DNA of 55,872 nt from an uncultured Bacteroidales bacterium (GTDB lineage: Bacteria; Bacteroidota; Bacteroidia; Bacteroidales; UBA932): positions 1-55,872 of the forward strand of contig CALVDM010000017.1 of NCBI GenBank assembly GCA_944326335.1, written 5' to 3'. A program made the translations under genes and the position numbers. How positions within the stretch are numbered: position 1 is the stretch's first letter; every line of letters starts with the position of its first letter. Below, piece after piece: positions 16,037-25,678 of the stretch. Below the pieces are notes generated by a model. That model made no database searches. It was not told the DNA's origin and worked only from the letters and a program-made list of their open reading frames with translations.

Positions 16037-18766
16037 ATGGAAGATAACAGGAAAAGAGTCTATCGTTTCGGAGGCAAGACTGCTGAAGGGGACGGTACAA
16101 TGCGGAATTTGCTTGGCGGCAAGGGTGCCAATCTCGCGGAGATGTGCAGACTGGGCATACCGGTACCGGCAGGCTTCACAATCACAACCGAGTGCTGCGC
16201 CGAATATTACCAGCTTGGCGGCGGCTATACTGACGCTCTCCAGGCTGAAGTGAAGGAAGCAATGAGGGCTACGGAGAAGATAATGGGGATGAAGTTCGGA
16301 GACAAGGAGAACCCTCTTCTCGTCAGCTGCCGCTCAGGTGCCCGCAGTTCCATGCCCGGCATGATGGATACCATCCTCAACATCGGACTATGTTCTGAAA
16401 CCATTCCCGGCATGATAAAGAAGACGGGGAATCCTCGTTTCGTCTACGATGCATACAGGCGTCTGATAATGATGTATTCCGACGTGGTCATGGAAAAGGC
16501 GGAAGGCATCGAGCCGGCAGACGGTCAGGGAATACGCCAGCAGCTCGACAGGATGATGGAGGAGCTGAAGTCGGAGAAAGGCTATTCCTCGGACACGGAC
16601 ATAACAGCCGAAGAGCTGGAGGTCCTTTGCGGCAAATTCAAGAAAAAGGTAAAGGAAGTCCTCGGGGTGGAATTTCCTGATTCGGCTGAGGAGCAGCTCT
16701 GGGGAAGCATCGGAGGCGTGTTCAAGTCCTGGAACGGGAAAAGGGCCATCGCATACAGAAAAATAGAGAAGATTCCTGATGACTGGGGTACGGCTGTGAA
16801 CGTACAGTCCATGGTTTTCGGCAACATGGGCAACACGTCTGCCACCGGCGTGGCCTTCTCGAGGAATCCGGCCAACGGAGACAACAAGTTCTACGGGGAA
16901 TGGCTCATAAACGCCCAGGGAGAGGACGTGGTCGCAGGTATCCGCACGCCGAACCCGCTTAACGAGTCCACCAAGAATCCGCACAACGCCAACCTCGAGT
17001 CACTCGAAAAGGCCATGCCTGAAGTCTATAAGGAACTGGACCAGATAAGGCTCCACCTCGAAGAGCACTTCAGGGACATGCAGGACATCGAGTTCACAAT
17101 CCAGGACGGGAAACTCTGGATGCTCCAGTGCCGTATCGGCAAGAGGACGGGACTTGCAGCCCTCAACATGGCCATGGACATGCTCGACGAGGGAATGATA
17201 GATGAAAAGACAGCAGTGATGCGCGTGTCTCCGACACAGCTGGACGAGATTCTGCACCCTATCCTCGATTCTTCCTCAGAGAAGAAGGCGCAGGTGATTG
17301 CCAACGGGCTTCCGGCAAGTCCGGGAGGGGCCGTAGGCAAAGCCGTGTTCACTTCGGAGGCGGCAATGAAGGCCAACGCAGAAGGCATCAAGACCATACT
17401 CATACGTGAAGAGACTTCTCCTGAGGATGTGGAAGGCATGCGTGCAGCTGCCGGAATCCTGACGCAGAGAGGCGGTATGACATCCCATGCCGCACTTGTG
17501 GCACGAGGCTGGGGAAAATGCTGCATCGTAGGATGCGAAACCATGCAGATAGACCTGAAGAAGAAGGTGGCCAGGTTCAAGAGCGGTGTCGAGATACACG
17601 AGGGCGATGTCGTGAGCCTGAACGGTGCCAAAGGCTATGTCTATGCAAGCGAGATAGACACGATGGATGCATCGGAGAACCCTTGCTTCATAAAGTTCAT
17701 GGATATTGTGGACAAATACCGCAAACTCGGGGTCAGGACAAATGCCGACACTCCTGAAGACGCGCAGAGGGCTCTCAGTTTCGGCGCTGAAGGAATCGGA
17801 CTGTTCCGTATCGAGCACATGTTCTACGGGAAGAACTCAGAGACTCCTCTCGCCAAGCTCAGGAAGATGATACTCTCCCGCACAGACGAGGAAAGGAGGG
17901 CCGCCCTTGACGAACTCGAGCCATATATCAAGGCTTCGGTGAAAGGCACCATGAAGGTAATGGACGGCAAGCCTGTGACATTCCGTCTGCTGGATCCGCC
18001 TCTCCATGAATTCGTGCCTCAGACAAGGGACAAGAAGGAGGAGCTCGCCCAGGAACTGGGCATAAGCGAAGGGGAAATCGAACAGAGAGGTGCATCACTC
18101 CACGAAGTCAACCCTATGATGGGACACAGGGGCGTACGTCTCCACATAACCTATCCTATGATTTCCGAGACCCAGTTCAGAGCCATATTCACGGCTGCAG
18201 CCGAGCTTCAGGAAGAAGGTCTGCACCCTATGCCTGAAATAATGATTCCGGTGACCATATCAGAGCGTGAGCTCCGGTTCCAGAAGGCTATCTGTGTCAG
18301 GGTGAAAGCCGAGGTGGAGGCTGCCACAAACCAGCATCTCTCATACAGGTTCGGAACGATGATAGAGATTCCTCGCGCGGCTCTCACTGCAGACAGGATG
18401 GCCAAGACTGCCGAGTTCTTCTCGTTCGGAACAAACGACCTCACCCAGATGACATTCGGGTTCTCGAGAGACGATGTGGGAACTTTCATGGGAGACTATC
18501 TCGGGAACAAAATTCTCGACAGCGACCCGTTCCAGACACTCGACACCAAGGCTGTCGGCAAACTGATAGACTATGCCGTCTCTGCCGGACGCGAGACAAG
18601 GCCTGAACTGAAATGCGGCATCTGCGGAGAACATGGAGGTGACCCTGCATCAGTAGAGTTCTGCTACAAGATCGGGCTGAACTATGTGTCCTGCTCACCG
18701 TTCCGCGTGCCTATCGCACGCCTCGCCGCGGCGCAGGCTGCGATCAAGGAAGATGCCGGGAAATAG
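16037..18766 (+). CDS. ppdK: Pyruvate, phosphate dikinase
   Basis: A 909-residue enzyme interconverting pyruvate + ATP + Pi with PEP + AMP + PPi. Domains in order: the N-terminal nucleotide-binding domain (LLGGKGANLAEMCRLGIPVPAGFTIT, in two parts; SCRSGARSSMPGMMDTILN); the phosphohistidine domain with GGMTSHAALVARGWGKCC, whose His lies near residue 484; and the C-terminal PEP/pyruvate TIM barrel (GAEGIGLFRIEHMF, NPMMGHRGVRLHITYPM, SFGTNDLTQMTFGFSRDD, and CGICGEHGGDP with the catalytic Cys). The start at MEDNRKR matches the family length. It is transcribed alone from its own promoter and ends at a strong hairpin. With pckA in this window it forms a reversible PEP node that conserves energy through PPi. 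Confidence 0.97.
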   Translation: MEDNRKRVYRFGGKTAEGDGTMRNLLGGKGANLAEMCRLGIPVPAGFTITTECCAEYYQLGGGYTDALQAEVKEAMRATEKIMGMKFGDKENPLLVSCRSGARSSMPGMMDTILNIGLCSETIPGMIKKTGNPRFVYDAYRRLIMMYSDVVMEKAEGIEPADGQGIRQQLDRMMEELKSEKGYSSDTDITAEELEVLCGKFKKKVKEVLGVEFPDSAEEQLWGSIGGVFKSWNGKRAIAYRKIEKIPDDWGTAVNVQSMVFGNMGNTSATGVAFSRNPANGDNKFYGEWLINAQGEDVVAGIRTPNPLNESTKNPHNANLESLEKAMPEVYKELDQIRLHLEEHFRDMQDIEFTIQDGKLWMLQCRIGKRTGLAALNMAMDMLDEGMIDEKTAVMRVSPTQLDEILHPILDSSSEKKAQVIANGLPASPGGAVGKAVFTSEAAMKANAEGIKTILIREETSPEDVEGMRAAAGILTQRGGMTSHAALVARGWGKCCIVGCETMQIDLKKKVARFKSGVEIHEGDVVSLNGAKGYVYASEIDTMDASENPCFIKFMDIVDKYRKLGVRTNADTPEDAQRALSFGAEGIGLFRIEHMFYGKNSETPLAKLRKMILSRTDEERRAALDELEPYIKASVKGTMKVMDGKPVTFRLLDPPLHEFVPQTRDKKEELAQELGISEGEIEQRGASLHEVNPMMGHRGVRLHITYPMISETQFRAIFTAAAELQEEGLHPMPEIMIPVTISERELRFQKAICVRVKAEVEAATNQHLSYRFGTMIEIPRAALTADRMAKTAEFFSFGTNDLTQMTFGFSRDDVGTFMGDYLGNKILDSDPFQTLDTKAVGKLIDYAVSAGRETRPELKCGICGEHGGDPASVEFCYKIGLNYVSCSPFRVPIARLAAAQAAIKEDAGK

Positions 18767-18805
18767 TCCTGGATGACATAAAAGGCATTGCAAACCTGCA
18801 TGATG

Positions 18806-18840
18806 AAAAGGGATTTGCCCGTCGGGGCAGATCCCTTTTT
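18806..18840. terminator. Terminator between ppdK and the 5'-nucleotidase gene
   Basis: A 15-bp stem (18806-18820 with 18825-18839, one G-T pair) and a 4-nt loop, with A-rich and T-rich ends on opposite sides. The stem overlaps the stop codon of the minus-strand nucleotidase gene, so it serves both converging transcripts. Confidence 0.85.
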
Positions 18841-20632
18841 ATTGTATGCGGGACTGAACGTAAAGAGGCGTATTGCCGAAAACCAGGTCCATGTCATGTC
18901 CGAGCATAGGACTGGCGAGAGACTCGGGTATGAATTTCCAGCTTCCGAGCACGGATGTGTCCCGGATTTCCGACTCACCCACGGTCCCGCATCTGAGGAA
19001 GAAGTCATAGACGAGCTGCCTGATTTCAGGAAACCTCGCCACCACCCTTTCCTGCAATGCCTCCGCATCTATTCCTGCGCCGTATCTCATCAGCCCGCCT
19101 CCACCGCTGGCCCTGTAGGAAGTCATGGCTACCCGGTATGTGCTGTCAGTGCAGAAAACCCGGCCGGAAGCGAGCGAGGAAATCTCCACCCTCTCCCCTT
19201 CCGGTTTGCGCACATCTACAGTATAATCCAGGCCTGCCGCCGAGTCGAAATTATAGGCCCTGTTCACGAAGGACCATGACCGGCTTCCCGTCCGTGGATC
19301 CGGGCGGTTCTCTATTTTCAGGAGGTGCTCTCCGCTCCTGCCGGACACTGTATTAATCCAGTTTCCGTAGGACATCTCGAGGTAATCCTTTATCTCCTTT
19401 CCTGTCATCTCTACCACGAACAGCTGGTTCTCGAACGGATATATCTTGAAAAGGTCGTTGTAGACAAGCTGCCCCGGAAGAATCTCCCCGTCGTATGTAA
19501 GGGCGGCGGCAAAGGAAATGTCGGCAAGACCGCAGCCAAGACTCACGGTGTGAAGAAAATCTATGTACGGGCACATGCCCTTGTAGGTGTCCCTTGTGAC
19601 AAAAGGCACGGACAGCCGGCCTACAGGCTTGTGCGTAAATGCCTTGACAGCCTCATAGTCCTGACGGAAAAGAGCCTTCATGGCAGTGTCCACATGTTCC
19701 CTGCGCACCGGAACGAGCGTCGCGGAACGGGTCTTTGAAACAATTTTCCCGTTCTTCACGGTCACTGTCAGTTTCCCGAGACCGAGATTGCGGCAATGGC
19801 TTCCGGAATTGACAAGGCAGATACTGTCATTCTGCAGCACGGCCGGAGAATGGTCATGGGCGCAGACCAGGAAATCCACTCCCCGCAAAGTCCGGAAGAG
19901 GGCAAGTCCCTGATTCTCGGACATTCCCGGCTGCCCCGGAGAGCATGTACCGTCTCCCATGCCCGTATGGGCCGCCACTATCACTATGTCCGGATTCTCC
20001 TTCCTGCGTACCCTGTCCACATACTCCTGCACATACGGTACCAGCGACACGAACTCCATGCCGCTCCACAGTTCCGGAGAAAGCCAGTTCCTGATGTTAG
20101 GGTTCGTGAAACCCAGGACAGCTATCTTCATCCCGTGCCTTCTGAGAATGACGTAATCCCGGAAATAAGGCCGGACCGCTCCGCCGGCATGTCCGGTCTC
20201 CACTGCATTCGCGGCAAGAAGCGGACATCCGAGTTCCTTCACGAGACGGTCATACACAGGATGCCCGGCCTCTATGTCATGGTTACCGACAACCACTGCA
20301 TCATACCCCATGTAGCCTGCCATACGTGCATAGACATGTGTGCTGACAGTATCGATAAAATTGTAGTACCAGGAGGCGTTGTCACCCTGGATACAGTCGC
20401 CGGCATCTATCAGAATCACATTTTCACTGCCTGCCGCATGACGGATACTGTCCACCGTCGCAGAAATCGCAAGCAGGGAGCCGGCGGTGCCGTCACCGAC
20501 ATAAAGCGAATCGAAATAGCGGCCGTGCACATCGTTGGTGGTGCAGATGTTGAAAGTGTAGCTGCCGTCGCGGAGCCCGCATGAGACAGCCAGCAGGAGT
20601 GCCGGCAGCAAAGTCAGGTAATGTTTCATCAT
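18839..20632 (-). CDS. 5'-nucleotidase/UshA-like metallophosphatase lipoprotein
   Basis: A 597-residue lipoprotein (lipobox LAVSC, Cys18). The metallophosphatase domain has the motifs CTTNDVHGRY, DAGDCIQGDN, VVVGNHDIEAGH, VAAHTGMGDG and VCAHDHSP in canonical order. The C-terminal 5'-nucleotidase domain (from about residue 340) contains LVYNDLFKIYPFENQL and the substrate-stacking loop region MTSYRASGGGG. It should hydrolyse nucleotides or related phosphoesters in the periplasm or at the cell surface. It overlaps the preceding omega-amidase gene by 4 bp (ATGA), showing translational coupling. The C-terminal about 40 residues (after RDTSVLGSW) extend past the usual domain end and look like a single added strand pair. 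Confidence 0.9.
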   Translation of the reverse strand: MMKHYLTLLPALLLAVSCGLRDGSYTFNICTTNDVHGRYFDSLYVGDGTAGSLLAISATVDSIRHAAGSENVILIDAGDCIQGDNASWYYNFIDTVSTHVYARMAGYMGYDAVVVGNHDIEAGHPVYDRLVKELGCPLLAANAVETGHAGGAVRPYFRDYVILRRHGMKIAVLGFTNPNIRNWLSPELWSGMEFVSLVPYVQEYVDRVRRKENPDIVIVAAHTGMGDGTCSPGQPGMSENQGLALFRTLRGVDFLVCAHDHSPAVLQNDSICLVNSGSHCRNLGLGKLTVTVKNGKIVSKTRSATLVPVRREHVDTAMKALFRQDYEAVKAFTHKPVGRLSVPFVTRDTYKGMCPYIDFLHTVSLGCGLADISFAAALTYDGEILPGQLVYNDLFKIYPFENQLFVVEMTGKEIKDYLEMSYGNWINTVSGRSGEHLLKIENRPDPRTGSRSWSFVNRAYNFDSAAGLDYTVDVRKPEGERVEISSLASGRVFCTDSTYRVAMTSYRASGGGGLMRYGAGIDAEALQERVVARFPEIRQLVYDFFLRCGTVGESEIRDTSVLGSWKFIPESLASPMLGHDMDLVFGNTPLYVQSRIQ

Positions 20633-21456
20633 AATCCGATATTGAATTCGTCAATCCGGTCGAGGACAGGGAAGGCTCTGCGGTATCTGAGCATCTCCTG
20701 CCTTCCGAGGGTGGCCGAGACCACGGGACAACCGTCCACATCGCACGTCCTCCCCTTTTCGCGTCCGCGGTAATTCACAATCATGCAATGTCCGTCGTAA
20801 GCGAGCAGAGGGTCGGAACCGCTGCGGTTGCAGATTGCGGCATAGGAAGCATTCTCCACGGCCCTCGCTTTCAGCAGTATGTCCGCTGCCTTGCTCCTCG
20901 CCACAGGCCAGTTCGCGACATTCAGGTAAAGGTCGTATGGCTCCGTCCGGCTGTTCCTGCACCATAGCGGGAACCGGAGGTCGAAACAGATTCCCGGCAA
21001 TATCTTCCACCCCTTGTAGAGGAACGGGCTGCGTACGGTACCGGCGGAAAGACTCTCTTCCTCCTGTCCGAAATAGAGGTGGCGTTTGTCGTATGTCCGC
21101 ATCCATCCTTCCGGGCTGCAGAAACAGAACCTGTTGAAACGCGGAGCGTCATCTGCGCCCTGCCCGTCGGTCAGGAACACCGACCCTGCTATCGCGCATC
21201 CGAATCTCGCGGAAGCCGAGCTCATCCACGAAAGTATCGGCGAACTGCCGGAAAGTCCGGTCATGGAAGGAGACATGGAGCCTCCGGTGGCAAAAGCCTC
21301 GGGGAGGACCATGATATCCGTTTCAGGGAAGGCATCGAGAACGGCAGGCACGAGAGCGTCGAGCCTCCGGAGGTTTCCACGTATATCCTCCCATACGGGA
21401 TTGAAACCCACGAGTGTCAGTCCGAGAAAGCCGGTGTCTGGAGAAAGGTCATCCAT
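20629..21456 (-). CDS. Nitrilase-family omega-amidase (YafV-like)
   Basis: A 275-residue carbon-nitrogen hydrolase. The catalytic triad is visible: Glu in VLPEAFATGG, Lys in YDKRHLY and Cys in GICFDLRFPLW. The second family glutamate lies in FGQEEE, and NVANWPVARSKAADILLKAR, ENASYAAICNRSG match the omega-amidase branch, which hydrolyses alpha-ketoglutaramate and alpha-ketosuccinamate. Cytoplasmic, no signal peptide. It lies 21 bp behind an outer-membrane protein gene and overlaps the 5'-nucleotidase gene by 4 bp, so it is the middle of a three-gene operon whose members do not form an obvious pathway. Confidence 0.9.
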   Translation of the reverse strand: MDDLSPDTGFLGLTLVGFNPVWEDIRGNLRRLDALVPAVLDAFPETDIMVLPEAFATGGSMSPSMTGLSGSSPILSWMSSASARFGCAIAGSVFLTDGQGADDAPRFNRFCFCSPEGWMRTYDKRHLYFGQEEESLSAGTVRSPFLYKGWKILPGICFDLRFPLWCRNSRTEPYDLYLNVANWPVARSKAADILLKARAVENASYAAICNRSGSDPLLAYDGHCMIVNYRGREKGRTCDVDGCPVVSATLGRQEMLRYRRAFPVLDRIDEFNIGL

Positions 21457-21477
21457 AATGTCAACTGTTTGTCATCG

Positions 21478-22653
21478 TCAATGTGAGGATTGGCTCATGA
21501 GGGACTCGAGGTCGAACAGCAGGGATACTGTCTGCTGCCACCCTCCCCCAGAAGATTTTCCGTTGAAATGGAAGGAAGCGGCAATTCTCAGGTCCAGGAA
21601 AGGAGCTATCCGCGGCTCATAATACACGTCGAGCCTGTCGTAGATTCCGTATCTGCCAGGACCGGATGTGCCGAGCTGCCAGAAAGGGTCGCCGAAATAC
21701 AGGCTGTTGCCGTAACTTGTCCCTGCCGCATCGGTGCTTCCGTAATATGGCATGAGATTGGTGCCGTAGTACAGGCGGTTACGCAAGCCTACATTCCAGT
21801 TCCGGACTTCGAGGAGCAGTTCCCCGCCGCCAGGAAAGACATATCTGCCGACGTTGCGTCTGTCGTTCTGGAAAGACTGAAGCCAGCCGACCGAGATGCC
21901 GAGCCTCTGCATTCCGGCAATCCCGGAAAGGTCTGCACCTATGTAAGGGTTCAGCAGCATGTTGTCAACCACACCCCAGACCTGTCTCGAACTGGCATAA
22001 TGATACAGTGTGCCGGAATACCCGAGGAAAAGCATGCCGCCGGCAAGTCTGGCCTCACCGGATGAGAATATCATGAAACGTTCCCTCGAAGTGTCTCCGA
22101 ACATGCCCATCCAGTCGCATCCGAGTTCATAGAAGGCCGACGGTCTGCGGAATTTCAGGATCAGCCCCTCGATATTCGAGTCGTAGAATTTCAGGGAATC
22201 GGAGAAGAACGCGGTCGAATACCGCCCCTGCATCTCCCCTCTCGGGAAAATCCCTGCGACAAGTGTCATGTCCGTCTTCCCGAGACGCTGGTTCCATCTG
22301 TAGTACAGCTGCATCTCCCTGAACAGGCCGAGATTCTGCAGGGAATCCCCGAAATCCTTCCTTATGTCGATACCGGCCATCAGCCTGTGAGACGAGCCGG
22401 ACGGGGAGATGAACTGCAGACCCACCGACGGAGTAAGCCGCACCCCGAAGATGGTCATGGAATTCGAGAGAGAGGACCGGTCGTACTCCCTGTTGTCGAA
22501 ACGGAAATCCATGTCCAAATCATATGCAAGGCCCAGCCCTGGGATATGCCTATGCGAGGGGGCCGGTCTGTGTCGCCCTTCCGGAACTCCCCTGGCAGGG
22601 AGTCCGGCAAGTAAAAGCGATGCCGCAAGCAGAAACGGAAGGTACCTTTTCAT
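21478..22653 (-). CDS. Outer-membrane beta-barrel protein, unknown function
   Basis: A 391-residue protein with a signal peptide (MKRYLPFLLAASLLLAGLPARG). The rest is dense in amphipathic beta strands with aromatic girdle residues (FREMQLYYRWNQRLGKTDM, GMLFLGYSGTLYHYA, VRNWNVGLRNRLYYGTNL, YGIYDRLDVYYEPRI, LDLRIAASFHF), which points to a porin-like barrel of about 16 strands. I do not recognise a named family. I prefer the MKRYLP start (22653): an in-frame ATG 12 bp upstream would leave a leader of only a few bases behind the -7 box. First gene of the operon with omega-amidase and 5'-nucleotidase; the last of these may act on material brought in or exposed at the envelope. Confidence 0.7.
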   Translation of the reverse strand: MKRYLPFLLAASLLLAGLPARGVPEGRHRPAPSHRHIPGLGLAYDLDMDFRFDNREYDRSSLSNSMTIFGVRLTPSVGLQFISPSGSSHRLMAGIDIRKDFGDSLQNLGLFREMQLYYRWNQRLGKTDMTLVAGIFPRGEMQGRYSTAFFSDSLKFYDSNIEGLILKFRRPSAFYELGCDWMGMFGDTSRERFMIFSSGEARLAGGMLFLGYSGTLYHYASSRQVWGVVDNMLLNPYIGADLSGIAGMQRLGISVGWLQSFQNDRRNVGRYVFPGGGELLLEVRNWNVGLRNRLYYGTNLMPYYGSTDAAGTSYGNSLYFGDPFWQLGTSGPGRYGIYDRLDVYYEPRIAPFLDLRIAASFHFNGKSSGGGWQQTVSLLFDLESLMSQSSH

Positions 22654-22675
22654 CCCATGAGTCATTTCGGATTTC

Positions 22676-22683
22676 CAAAATTA
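22676..22683 (-). promoter_or_regulatory. -7 box of the outer-membrane protein/omega-amidase operon
   Basis: TAATTTTG on the minus strand, 22 bp upstream of the chosen ATG. It mirrors the identical box at 22713-22720 on the plus strand, so two divergent promoters share a 29-bp AT-rich centre. Confidence 0.6.
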
Positions 22684-22712
22684 CAAAATTTCAGGAATTT
22701 TGAATTTATATG

Positions 22713-22720
22713 TAATTTTG
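22713..22720 (+). promoter_or_regulatory. -7 box of the GSCFA gene
   Basis: TAATTTTG on the plus strand, 24 bp before the ATG at 22745. A TTTC at 22689-22692 could be a degenerate -33 box (20-bp spacer). Confidence 0.6.
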
Positions 22721-22744
22721 TAGTCTTGACAAGATGAATGCAAG

Positions 22745-23620
22745 ATGCTGAAACTGCAGACACCGGTGGACATAGCTCCGGGGAAGGTGAAGATATCGGC
22801 CGGGGACAAGGTAATGGTGCTCGGAAGCTGTTTTGCCGAAAACATCGGCAGGAAAATGGCCGAGGCCGGCATGGACGTGTGCTCGAATCCGTTCGGAGTC
22901 CTGTATAATCCGGCATCCATAGCATACGCGGTGGAAAGGATGCGGAGCGGAAAGGAGTTCGGGATGGAAGACTGCCGGATGATGGGAAGCGGAGCCGGGA
23001 TGGTGTGCTCCTTCAGCCACCACACCTCATTCGCGAGACGCACTGCAGAGGAGTTTCTCGAAAATGCCAATGCCGCCCTCGGAAAGGCTTCGTCCTTCTT
23101 CAGGGAATGCGGCAAACTCATCGTGACATTCGGCACAAGCTGGTGCTACCGGCATATCGGGGACGGCAGGATTGTGTCCAACTGCCTGAAGCGCAACGAA
23201 AAGGAGTTCCAGCGGTTCAGGCTCGACCTTGACGGGACCACCGGGCTCATCCGCGAGACAGTGAAGGATGCACCGGGATGCTGCCCGAAACAGACGATAT
23301 TCACGGTGAGCCCGATAAGGCATTTCAGGGACGGGGCGCATGAAAACCAGCTCAGTAAAAGCAACCTGCTTCTCGCCGTGGACAACATCTGCAGGGAAAA
23401 CCCGTCATGCGACTATTTCCCGGCCTACGAAATTGTCCTTGACGAACTCAGGGACTACAGATTCTATGCAGAAGACATGGTGCACCCCTCACAGCAGGCG
23501 GTGGACTATATCTGGGAACGGTTCTGCGAAACCGTGATGTCGGACGCGGACAGGGCCAGGATAAAAGAAAAGGAGAAAGAATCCAGGCAATCGCGCCACA
23601 GGCCTGTCCTGGCAAGATGA
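22745..23620 (+). CDS. GSCFA domain protein
   Basis: A 291-residue protein of the GSCFA family, named after the motif seen here near residue 27 (VLGSCFAENIGRKM). Further family features are SNPFGVLYNPASIA, VTFGTSWCYRH, TVSPIRHFRDGAHENQLSKS and YFPAYEIVLDELRDYRFYAEDMVHPS near the C-terminus. The Ser/Gly, Asn and DxVH pattern resembles SGNH/GDSL esterases, and the family is considered related to them; the substrate is unknown. No signal peptide. The C-terminal tail is basic (KEKEKESRQSRHRP). Single-gene unit with its stop 7 bp from the converging recQ stop. Confidence 0.9.
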   Translation: MLKLQTPVDIAPGKVKISAGDKVMVLGSCFAENIGRKMAEAGMDVCSNPFGVLYNPASIAYAVERMRSGKEFGMEDCRMMGSGAGMVCSFSHHTSFARRTAEEFLENANAALGKASSFFRECGKLIVTFGTSWCYRHIGDGRIVSNCLKRNEKEFQRFRLDLDGTTGLIRETVKDAPGCCPKQTIFTVSPIRHFRDGAHENQLSKSNLLLAVDNICRENPSCDYFPAYEIVLDELRDYRFYAEDMVHPSQQAVDYIWERFCETVMSDADRARIKEKEKESRQSRHRPVLAR

Positions 23621-23627
23621 GCCGATG

Positions 23628-25514
23628 TCATGCCTTGTACGGAGGTACGGTACCGTCATCCACGAGCTTGCGGAGAATGGTCAGATAGTCGGGAGCATAG
23701 CCGGACTCAGGAGCACCGAACACGGAGTCTATATCCTCAAGCGTATAATTCCCCTTCCTTGACGATATGAAGGCGCGGAGAGCCTCACCGGTCTTTTCCC
23801 GGAGACCTCGGTCTGCCTTGCCTGCCCTGCATATGTCACAGTTTCCGCAATCCCGGCTTTCCTCCTGCCCGAAATATCTGAGAAGGAATCGGCTGCGGCA
23901 TTCATCGTCTTCCCTGACATAGGCGACCATCGCCTCCAGACGCACTCTCCATGCATCCTTCAGCTTTGCGAGCCGGTCCGGAGACAGTTTCACGTTGCCC
24001 GGGCGCAGCCTGTCTTCCTTCAGGTAAACGACTGACGAATGTGCGGCAGGGATATATCTGATGATGTGTTCGAGGGAGAGCCTGTACAGGAGCTGCCTGA
24101 GCTCCGGAACCGAGACAGCCGCCCTTGAGGCTGTGTACTCCTCGTCCACTCTCACAGGGAATGAGAAAAGTCCGGTGCAGGTCCTCATCAGCACCTCGAG
24201 CACCCGCTGCATGGCCTTGTCCGGAATCTCGATGTCGTAAAGTTCCTCCCTTGACGGCAGCACCTGCACCCGTGTCGGAATGTCAGTATCCTCGACATAA
24301 GTCCAATGCCCCTCCCGCTCGATATACTTCATGGCGTTGTAGACAGTGGAAGCGTTGAGCCTGAAATGTCTGCAGAACTCCATGATGTCGAACTTGAGTT
24401 CCCTGCCGGCTCCCGTGTCGTATGGTATTCCGAAAAAGACATGCACCTTATGATATATGTCCTCTATGTAGCCGATGTCCGGGAAAGACACCGTCTCTAT
24501 CTGCCTCAGTTTCCGCAGGTCGTTGCCATTCCACAGCAGCACTGCATAGGACGGCTTCCCGTCGCGCCCTGCCCTTCCGGCTTCCTGGAAATAGGCCTCC
24601 GGACAGTCCGGCATCCCGAAGTGCACCACGAAACGCACGTCAGGCTTGTCTATACCCATTCCGAAAGCATTGGTGCAGACCATAACCCTTGTCCTGCCCT
24701 GTTTCCAGTCTTCCTGGACCGATGCCCTCGCGGACTGGGAAAGACCGGCATGGTAGAAGGAAGCCGAAACACCGGAGCTCTTCAGGAAAGACGCAAGTTC
24801 CGGGCATTTCTTCCTGTTCCTCACATAGACGATTCCGGACCCCTTGACGGCATTGCAGATGTTCAGCAGCTGGCCGAGCTTGTCTTCCCTGTTCCGGACT
24901 ATGTATGACAGGTTCGGCCGTTCGAATCCGGACTTGAGCACAAGCCTTCCGCGAAATTCGAGCCTGTCCATGATGTCCTCGGCGACAGCAGGCGTGGCAG
25001 TGGCTGTGAGCGCGACCACGGGGGCGTCGCAAATGCTCCTGATGCCTGCTATCTTCAGATAGTCGGGGCGGAAATCGTACCCCCATTGCGATATGCAATG
25101 AGCCTCGTCCACAACTATATAACTGACATCCATGTCCTTCAGGTATTCCTGGAATGACCTCGTGGAAAGGCGTTCGGGCGACAGGTAAAGGAACTTGAAG
25201 TCCCCGTAGACCGCATTGTTCAGGGCAAGGTCTATCTCACGCCTTGTCATCCCCATGTAGACTGCGAGAGCTTTTATCCCCCTTGCATTCAGGTTCTGGA
25301 CCTGGTCCTTCATCAGGGCGATGAGCGGAGTCACGACGATGGCGATGCCCGGCTTCATGAGTGCCGGGACCTGGAAACATACGGACTTCCCGCCTCCTGT
25401 CGGCAGTATGGCGAGCACATCCCTGCCTTCAAGGGCCGCTTCCACTATGTCCTTCTGCATGTTCCGGAACGAAGTGTAGCCCCAGTATTTCTCCAGCACC
25501 TCTATCGCTTCCAT
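23628..25514 (-). CDS. recQ: ATP-dependent DNA helicase RecQ
   Basis: A 628-residue 3'-5' helicase. Motif 0/[21 protein letters not shown] and [16 protein letters not shown] (Walker A). Motif [21 protein letters not shown] (DEAH with the aromatic-rich loop). Motif [11 protein letters not shown]. Motif [15 protein letters not shown]. The RecQ-Ct zinc site follows as Cys-rich [14 protein letters not shown] with an upstream Cys in [13 protein letters not shown] winged-helix region lies between ([20 protein letters not shown]). Residues 580-628 ([31 protein letters not shown]) are a short helical tail in place of a full HRDC domain. It unwinds forks and recombination intermediates in the cytoplasm. 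Transcribed alone. Confidence 0.95.
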   Translation of the reverse strand: MEAIEVLEKYWGYTSFRNMQKDIVEAALEGRDVLAILPTGGGKSVCFQVPALMKPGIAIVVTPLIALMKDQVQNLNARGIKALAVYMGMTRREIDLALNNAVYGDFKFLYLSPERLSTRSFQEYLKDMDVSYIVVDEAHCISQWGYDFRPDYLKIAGIRSICDAPVVALTATATPAVAEDIMDRLEFRGRLVLKSGFERPNLSYIVRNREDKLGQLLNICNAVKGSGIVYVRNRKKCPELASFLKSSGVSASFYHAGLSQSARASVQEDWKQGRTRVMVCTNAFGMGIDKPDVRFVVHFGMPDCPEAYFQEAGRAGRDGKPSYAVLLWNGNDLRKLRQIETVSFPDIGYIEDIYHKVHVFFGIPYDTGAGRELKFDIMEFCRHFRLNASTVYNAMKYIEREGHWTYVEDTDIPTRVQVLPSREELYDIEIPDKAMQRVLEVLMRTCTGLFSFPVRVDEEYTASRAAVSVPELRQLLYRLSLEHIIRYIPAAHSSVVYLKEDRLRPGNVKLSPDRLAKLKDAWRVRLEAMVAYVREDDECRSRFLLRYFGQEESRDCGNCDICRAGKADRGLREKTGEALRAFISSRKGNYTLEDIDSVFGAPESGYAPDYLTILRKLVDDGTVPPYKA

Positions 25515-25573
25515 AAATTGGCATATTTTGTGCAGGCGACGCGGCGGCCCGTGCCGGGCATCTCCTGCCAGGG

Positions 25574-25581
25574 CAAAATTA
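25574..25581 (-). promoter_or_regulatory. -7 box of recQ
   Basis: TAATTTTG on the minus strand, 60 bp upstream of the recQ ATG. Only a weak TTTTC sits at the -33 position. It is back-to-back with the pckA promoter 20 bp away. Confidence 0.55.
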
Positions 25582-25601
25582 GCAATAATTTGACTTGAAA
25601 A

Positions 25602-25632
25602 TTTGTGCGGTCATAAAAATATTATATTTTTG
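25602..25632 (+). promoter_or_regulatory. pckA promoter
   Basis: -33 TTTG (25602-25605) and -7 TATTTTTG (25625-25632) with a 19-bp spacer, close to the ideal for the phylum. This fits a highly expressed metabolic gene. Leader about 40 nt. Confidence 0.85.
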
Positions 25633-25678
25633 CACGGATATACCGAAATGGATTTGTAAACTTTAATTCTGATACATT